Source: Candidatus Sericytochromatia bacterium (GTDB taxonomy: Bacteria; Cyanobacteriota; Sericytochromatia; UBA7694; JACMQJ01). From it: a DNA stretch of 64,000 nucleotides. The notes under the pieces were generated by a model. It was given only the letters and a program-made list of their open reading frames with translations. It was not told the origin of the DNA and searched no databases. The DNA lies in contig BPII01000002.1 in assembly GCA_026004035.1 (NCBI GenBank), positions 62,001 through 126,000 of the forward strand, in the 5' to 3' direction. The position numbers were made by a program, and so were the translations under genes. This document shows, one piece after another, positions 59,223 to 64,000 of this stretch (position 1 is the first letter of the stretch; every line of letters begins with the position of its first letter).

Positions 59223-62200
59223 TTAATAAATTTTTTGAAAATTAGCTTTTTTCTCATTTTTATCAGGTTTAACTTTAATAACAACTACTGTTATATCATC
59301 TTGAGGTTCCTTTACTCCTTTTATCCAATTATAATAATCTTCAAGTATTGCATTTTTTAGTTCTTCAGCTGATAAAAAACTATTTATTTTTATGAATTCT
59401 TCTAATCTTTCATAAGAATATTCTTCATTATCTATATTTCTAGCTTCTACAAGTCCATCAGTAAAATATACTAAAATATCTTTATGATTTAAACTTAATG
59501 TTGTTTCTCTAAATTTAACATTTTCTTTTACTCCTAATTGATAAGCAGGAATAACTTTTATATTTTCTAAATCTCTTATTTCATGTTTATAAAAGTAAGG
59601 TAAAGGATGTCCAGCTGATGAAATTGTAAATTTCATCTCATTTAAATCAAATATTGTATATAGAAATCCCATTCTTAATTTTCTATCCGTTTTTGTTCCT
59701 AGAATAACACTATTTAAAGCATTCATAACAGATGTAACACTAGGGTCATTTTTAGATTGTAAAAATAAGGTAGCTTTAGCCATTGTCATTAAAAGCCCTG
59801 CTGATACTCCATGTCCTGTTACATCTCCAAAAGCAAGAGCAAATTTATTATCGCCAAGCATTATATAATCATAGTAATCACCGCCTACTTCACTAGCTGA
59901 TTCAGAGAAACCTGAAATTTCTATTGGATCAAAAACAGGATCTGAAACAGGTAACATTGATTTTTGAATATTTTTAGCAATGTTTAATTCTTGTCTTATC
60001 TGTTCTTCTCTTCTTTGAACTTCTAATAACTCTAAATTATCTAATGCTAAAGCTGTTTGTGTAACAATATCTTCTAGTAGTTCTAGATCTTTGTTTGTAA
60101 AAGATTTTACAAGAGTTTTACTACTAACATAAACAAGTCCTAATATTTTTTTATTTGATATAAGTGGAACACACATTACACTTCTTATGTCAAGAGCCAT
60201 TACACTAGCCTGTGTGCTTATTGATTTATCGTCTAATGTATCTACTAATGAGATAGATTTTCCTGTGTCAATAACTTTTTGAATAATACTTGAGCTTATT
60301 CTTAGTGGTATATCTGTATTTCCATTTGAATCAAGACTTAATTCACATTTTAAATCTTCACCCATTAATACATATCCTATTTCAGCACCTGTTATTTTCA
60401 AAGAAAAGTCTAATACTTTATATAATAAATCTTTCTTTGTAAAAGCATTTGATATAGTTCTTGATAAATCATTTAATATTTGTAATTTCATATTTTTATC
60501 GTTTGTTTGAGTATGTAATCTTGCATTTATTATTGCAATACTTGCAAATCCTGAAATAGATTCTACTAAATTTAAATCTTCTTCACTAAAAGTTTTTAAA
60601 ACTGATTGTCTATCTAAATAAATAAGTCCAAAAGTTTTATCTTTATCTTTCAAGGGAACACAAATAACAGTTCTTAAATCCATAGCTAAAACACTTTTTT
60701 GAGTAGAAAATCTACTATCAGCTTGAGCATCAGCAACCCAAAGTGATTTACCTGTTTTTAAAACTTCTTCTGTAAAAGTTCTACTAAATGCTAAAAGTTT
60801 ATTTTCTCCAAAACTTCCTTCCTTTGTTTTAAATATTTGTGAATGTAATTCACCTTTATGATTTAAAAGTAGTAAAAAACCTCTATCAGCTTCTGTTATT
60901 TCCATTATTTTTTCTATAATAGTATTTAAAACACTATTTAACTCTAAATTACTCATTAACATTTGACCAAAATTACTTATAAATTCAAGTCTTTTTAGTC
61001 TTTCATGCATTATTTTATTTTCTTTTTTAATTTCTTCTTTTTCTTTATCTGATATTTCATTTTTAGTTGAACTATTAATACTTAATCCTAATGTAGAGAT
61101 TAAATCTATTAATTTAAGACCTATTTGAGTTGCTTTTTCATATTCTTTTGGTAATTCACTTTTTTCAATTTCTTTATTTTCAATTTTGCTTATTGTTTCT
61201 TCTTGTTTTTTTGTTGAAGGAATATCTTTTACAATAAGTGATGGTTTAGGTATAGAATTAAGTCTAGGGAGTATTTTATTTACTTGATATTCATTATTTA
61301 TTTCTCTAAATTTTGATATTGCTTTCTGCCATGATGTTCTTGCTAAATCAAATTTTTTCTTTTGTAACCATATTTCACCTATTGAAAATTGTGTAAAAGC
61401 TTCTTGTATATACATTTCATTTTCTTGAGCTATATTTAAGCTTTTCATTAAAAAATCATGTGCTTTTTCATAATCTTCTCTATGTGAATATATTTGAGCA
61501 TATAGTCTATAAGTATTTGTTAAATGATATGGATTTTCAAAATCCTTACTATTAGCTAATTGGTAAGATCTATTCAGATATCTTTCAGCATCTTCTATTT
61601 CATGCATTTTTATATATGCTTCAGCAAGTCTATATAGTGAAGGTATTAATTGATCATTTTTTAAATTTCCATCATCAAATTGACTTAAACTTACTGCTTT
61701 TTGTAATAACTCAACTGCTTCAATAAATTTGTTTTCTTCAATTAATATCATAGCCTCAAGTATTAACCCATTAGCTTGTTGATGTGGATTACCAAGTCTC
61801 TTACCTAGTTCTACAATTTTTTTTGTCATAAATTTTGCTTCCATAAATTGACCATTTTGTATAGCTGCAAAAGTCAGACAAATATTAAATCTATTTTCAT
61901 GTTGAATAGGTTTTCCCATTCTTTTAACCATATTCATTAATTTTTCTTGTAAATTTTTTATTTTTTCGTAATTACCTATAAGACTATATCTAACAACATC
62001 TGGATAATATGACCAAAATTCTAAATCTAAATGATTATATTCTTTTGCAATTTGATTTAAAATTTTAAAATATTTTGAATTATTATCTAATTTTTCACCA
62101 AGCCAAGCTATAGCATCTTCTCTTATAAAAGAGCTAAAACCATAAGCCCATATTAAATGTTTCGGTAATTTATCAAAGTTTTTTTCCATTATATCCACTG

Positions 62201-64000
62201 CTTCTTCCATATCTTTTACTAATTGTCTAAGTCTTCCTGTAGTAAGAAGACCATTTAATCTTCCAAAAAGCATAAGAGCTCTTACTAGAGTATTATTAAA
62301 ACTAGTATTCTCTATTATTGGATTTGTAATTGAAAAAGCTTTTTCATTTTGTCCCATCATTGTATAACTTGAAGCTCTTATGCTTTCAAATTCAGCAGTT
62401 GAATTAATATCAAATCCTTTTGATTTTAAATAATTTATTAAATTTTCTGAAGTATCAAGACATATTTTAGGTGCAATCATGTAACTTATCCAAGCTAATT
62501 TTCTATAAGATTTTTCCAAAACTAATTCTTTAGAAACTTCTTGATCTATTTCTGAATTATTTAAGATTATTGATAAATATTCTTTTAAATTTTCTGTTGA
62601 AATATTTTCTTCTTTTTCTAATAAATCATTTGCTTGTTTTATTAATTGTGATGCTTCCATTCTTACAGGAGAAGAAAAACCAGCTATAAATAAATATTTT
62701 ATAGCTTTCTGAATATTTGTACTTTTACTATAATGATAAGCTAATTCACCAGCTACATTAACTAAATTATTTATATTTTCATTTTCTATAGTTTGAGCAA
62801 CTTTTAAATGTAGTTCTTTTCGTAAATTTTCATCTAATCCATCATAAAGAGTTTCTCTAACTCTATCATGAGGAAATATATATTCATTTTCAAATTTATT
62901 TAAAAATTGTCTTTCTATTAATTCATCTATTGCATTAAATATTTCTTCTTCTTCATAATTGCTTACAGCTTTAAATAATGAAAGTTTTAATTTTCTTCCA
63001 GCAACAGCAGCAAGTTTTATTAAATTTAAAGATTTTTCACTTAAAGTTTTAAGTCGTCTTGTTACAGTTGCTTCTATACTATTTGGTAATTCCCAATTTG
63101 TATAATCTGTTGGTATAAACCAAGTACCAAATCTTAATTGTAAAATATTTTCTTCTATAAGAAATCTCATTAATTCACTTATAAAAAAAGCGTTACCACC
63201 TGTTGCGTCTTTTATTTTTTCTACAAAATCTTTTTTTAAATCAATACTTCCAAGCATTGCTTTTATAAGCTCTTTTATATTTTCTAAAGTAAAAGGTTCT
63301 AGTTTTATTAAATTTGTTATTTCTTCGTCTATTGTCTGCCATAGTGGATGTCCTGCTTGAACTTCATCATCTCTAAATGTAGCAAGAAACATTATTCTTG
63401 ATTTCTTTAAGTCTCTTATACAAGTATTTAATAAATCAATACTTGCTTGATCTATCCAGTGTAAATCATCTATAAATATAACTATAGTTTCTCTGCTTGA
63501 TATACTAGATAACCAAGCTGTAATAGTATCAAAAAGTCTTAATTTTTCTGATATACCTTTAAGATTTGGTAGTGGTTCAAATCCTTTCTCCTTTAATTCA
63601 GGTATTATTTTTACTAAAATATTGCCGTATTTTTCTAACTCTTCTTTTGATGTTAAAGGTATTAATTGTTTTAGTGCATCAGCTATTGGTTTATATGCTG
63701 ACATACCTTGTTCAAAACAATGACCAGTTACAAAAGGAATCTCTGCTAATTGAACATGTAATTTAAACTCTTGAATAAGTCTTGATTTTCCAACACCAGC
63801 AGGAGCACCTATAAATACAGCTTTACTATACGATTTATTAACTTGATTTAAAGCATTTTCAAGTATCTTTAACTCATTATCTCTACCTATTATTAAACTA
63901 CTATTTAGATAACTTTTTTTTTGTTCTATATTTTCTATAGCTATTTCTTCATTTGTTAATTCAGATAAATCTTTTATTAATTCAGAACAATTTTGATATC
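59223..64000 (-). CDS. Giant AAA ATPase-TPR-GAF-GAF-PP2C signalling protein (5' end outside window)
   Basis: At least 1592 residues are open up to the right edge; the N-terminus lies beyond. Order from the edge: Walker A GAPAGVGKSRL near 65, Walker B TIVIFIDDLHWIDQASIDLL, an AAA/STAND-type ATPase with TVTRRLKTLSEKSLNL, TPR repeats (about 400-830), a GAF domain near 1033-1160 (EADRGFLLLLN, RTVICVPLKDKDKTFGLIYL), a second GAF (1187-1313), and a SpoIIE-type PP2C phosphatase from about 1337 (GDVTGHGVSAGLLMTMAKA, SSAGHPLPYFY, YFTDGLVEARN, DDITVVVIKV). The segment before the ATPase (CSELIKDLSELTNEE) resembles the linker after a Ser/Thr kinase domain. Confidence 0.85.
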   Translation of the reverse strand, partial: YQNCSELIKDLSELTNEEIAIENIEQKKSYLNSSLIIGRDNELKILENALNQVNKSYSKAVFIGAPAGVGKSRLIQEFKLHVQLAEIPFVTGHCFEQGMSAYKPIADALKQLIPLTSKEELEKYGNILVKIIPELKEKGFEPLPNLKGISEKLRLFDTITAWLSSISSRETIVIFIDDLHWIDQASIDLLNTCIRDLKKSRIMFLATFRDDEVQAGHPLWQTIDEEITNLIKLEPFTLENIKELIKAMLGSIDLKKDFVEKIKDATGGNAFFISELMRFLIEENILQLRFGTWFIPTDYTNWELPNSIEATVTRRLKTLSEKSLNLIKLAAVAGRKLKLSLFKAVSNYEEEEIFNAIDELIERQFLNKFENEYIFPHDRVRETLYDGLDENLRKELHLKVAQTIENENINNLVNVAGELAYHYSKSTNIQKAIKYLFIAGFSSPVRMEASQLIKQANDLLEKEENISTENLKEYLSIILNNSEIDQEVSKELVLEKSYRKLAWISYMIAPKICLDTSENLINYLKSKGFDINSTAEFESIRASSYTMMGQNEKAFSITNPIIENTSFNNTLVRALMLFGRLNGLLTTGRLRQLVKDMEEAVDIMEKNFDKLPKHLIWAYGFSSFIREDAIAWLGEKLDNNSKYFKILNQIAKEYNHLDLEFWSYYPDVVRYSLIGNYEKIKNLQEKLMNMVKRMGKPIQHENRFNICLTFAAIQNGQFMEAKFMTKKIVELGKRLGNPHQQANGLILEAMILIEENKFIEAVELLQKAVSLSQFDDGNLKNDQLIPSLYRLAEAYIKMHEIEDAERYLNRSYQLANSKDFENPYHLTNTYRLYAQIYSHREDYEKAHDFLMKSLNIAQENEMYIQEAFTQFSIGEIWLQKKKFDLARTSWQKAISKFREINNEYQVNKILPRLNSIPKPSLIVKDIPSTKKQEETISKIENKEIEKSELPKEYEKATQIGLKLIDLISTLGLSINSSTKNEISDKEKEEIKKENKIMHERLKRLEFISNFGQMLMSNLELNSVLNTIIEKIMEITEADRGFLLLLNHKGELHSQIFKTKEGSFGENKLLAFSRTFTEEVLKTGKSLWVADAQADSRFSTQKSVLAMDLRTVICVPLKDKDKTFGLIYLDRQSVLKTFSEEDLNLVESISGFASIAIINARLHTQTNDKNMKLQILNDLSRTISNAFTKKDLLYKVLDFSLKITGAEIGYVLMGEDLKCELSLDSNGNTDIPLRISSSIIQKVIDTGKSISLVDTLDDKSISTQASVMALDIRSVMCVPLISNKKILGLVYVSSKTLVKSFTNKDLELLEDIVTQTALALDNLELLEVQRREEQIRQELNIAKNIQKSMLPVSDPVFDPIEISGFSESASEVGGDYYDYIMLGDNKFALAFGDVTGHGVSAGLLMTMAKATLFLQSKNDPSVTSVMNALNSVILGTKTDRKLRMGFLYTIFDLNEMKFTISSAGHPLPYFYKHEIRDLENIKVIPAYQLGVKENVKFRETTLSLNHKDILVYFTDGLVEARNIDNEEYSYERLEEFIKINSFLSAEELKNAILEDYYNWIKGVKEPQDDITVVVIKVKPDKNEKKANFQKIY

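Overview
The window is a very AT-rich stretch (well under 30% GC by eye) of a Gram-negative, probably flagellated bacterium. A double membrane is indicated by an MCE-domain lipid-transport protein, two lipoproteins, an ExbD-type protein and a predicted outer-membrane barrel. Flagella are suggested by one hook/basal-body-type gene and by nonulosonic acid pathways of the kind used for flagellin glycosylation. Several genes have a cyanobacterial-phylum flavour: a DHH-CBS-CCA fusion tRNA nucleotidyltransferase, a Ski2-type helicase, YggT, a DUF4388/Roadblock protein, an ABC ATPase followed by an MCE protein, and a giant AAA-TPR-GAF-PP2C regulator. My best but tentative guess is a non-photosynthetic Cyanobacteria relative (Vampirovibrionia/Melainabacteria). 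No rRNA or tRNA gene was recognised.

Layout. 0-0.7 kb: end of a pseudaminic acid locus (pseI partial, pseH truncated). 0.7-2.4 kb: an insertion sequence that ends pseH, followed by a MITE end and a TnpB relic. 2.7-12.3 kb: a legionaminic acid cluster (legB, legC, two inserted minus-strand genes, legI, legG, ptmE, ptmF, legF, ptmA) with the gene order of the Campylobacter GDP-sugar pathway, running into metH. 15.9-21 kb: a frameshifted CCA enzyme, a frameshifted flagellar gene, a small membrane protein and a broken transaldolase-like gene. 21-34.7 kb: mostly intact housekeeping and envelope genes (ExbD, AmrS, EAL, TatD, enoyl-CoA hydratase, acyl-CoA-binding protein, helicase, M23 peptidase, IF-2, glycosyltransferase). 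34.7-43.3 kb: thioredoxin, GH57, ferredoxin, a glucosaminidase-like protein, YggT, an MBL hydrolase, a heavily frameshifted ABC ATPase, MCE protein and Cmk. 43.5-46.3 kb: a decayed stretch with aroE, a TVP38/TMEM64 gene and the end of a lipoprotein gene, all broken. 46.4-64 kb: CBS protein, DUF4388/Roadblock, S51 peptidase, photolyase, a second lipoprotein, barrel protein, phosphohexomutase, methyltransferase, GH35, CDF transporter and the giant regulator running off the right edge.

Two short non-coding repeat families are dispersed through the window. One (about 140 bp, ends GGCACTGGG/CCCAGTGCC) has four copies or remnants. The other (about 178 bp, ends ATACCAATTT) has two copies in opposite orientation, one upstream of infB and one at the 3' end of cmk.

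The most striking pattern is the frameshifts. Roughly a dozen genes are broken, and nearly every break I could resolve is a single added base, often in a homopolymer, with protein motifs otherwise intact. Either insertion-biased sequencing error or recent gene decay could explain this, and the sequence alone cannot decide. 'Pseudogene' below therefore means 'reading frame broken in this sequence'.
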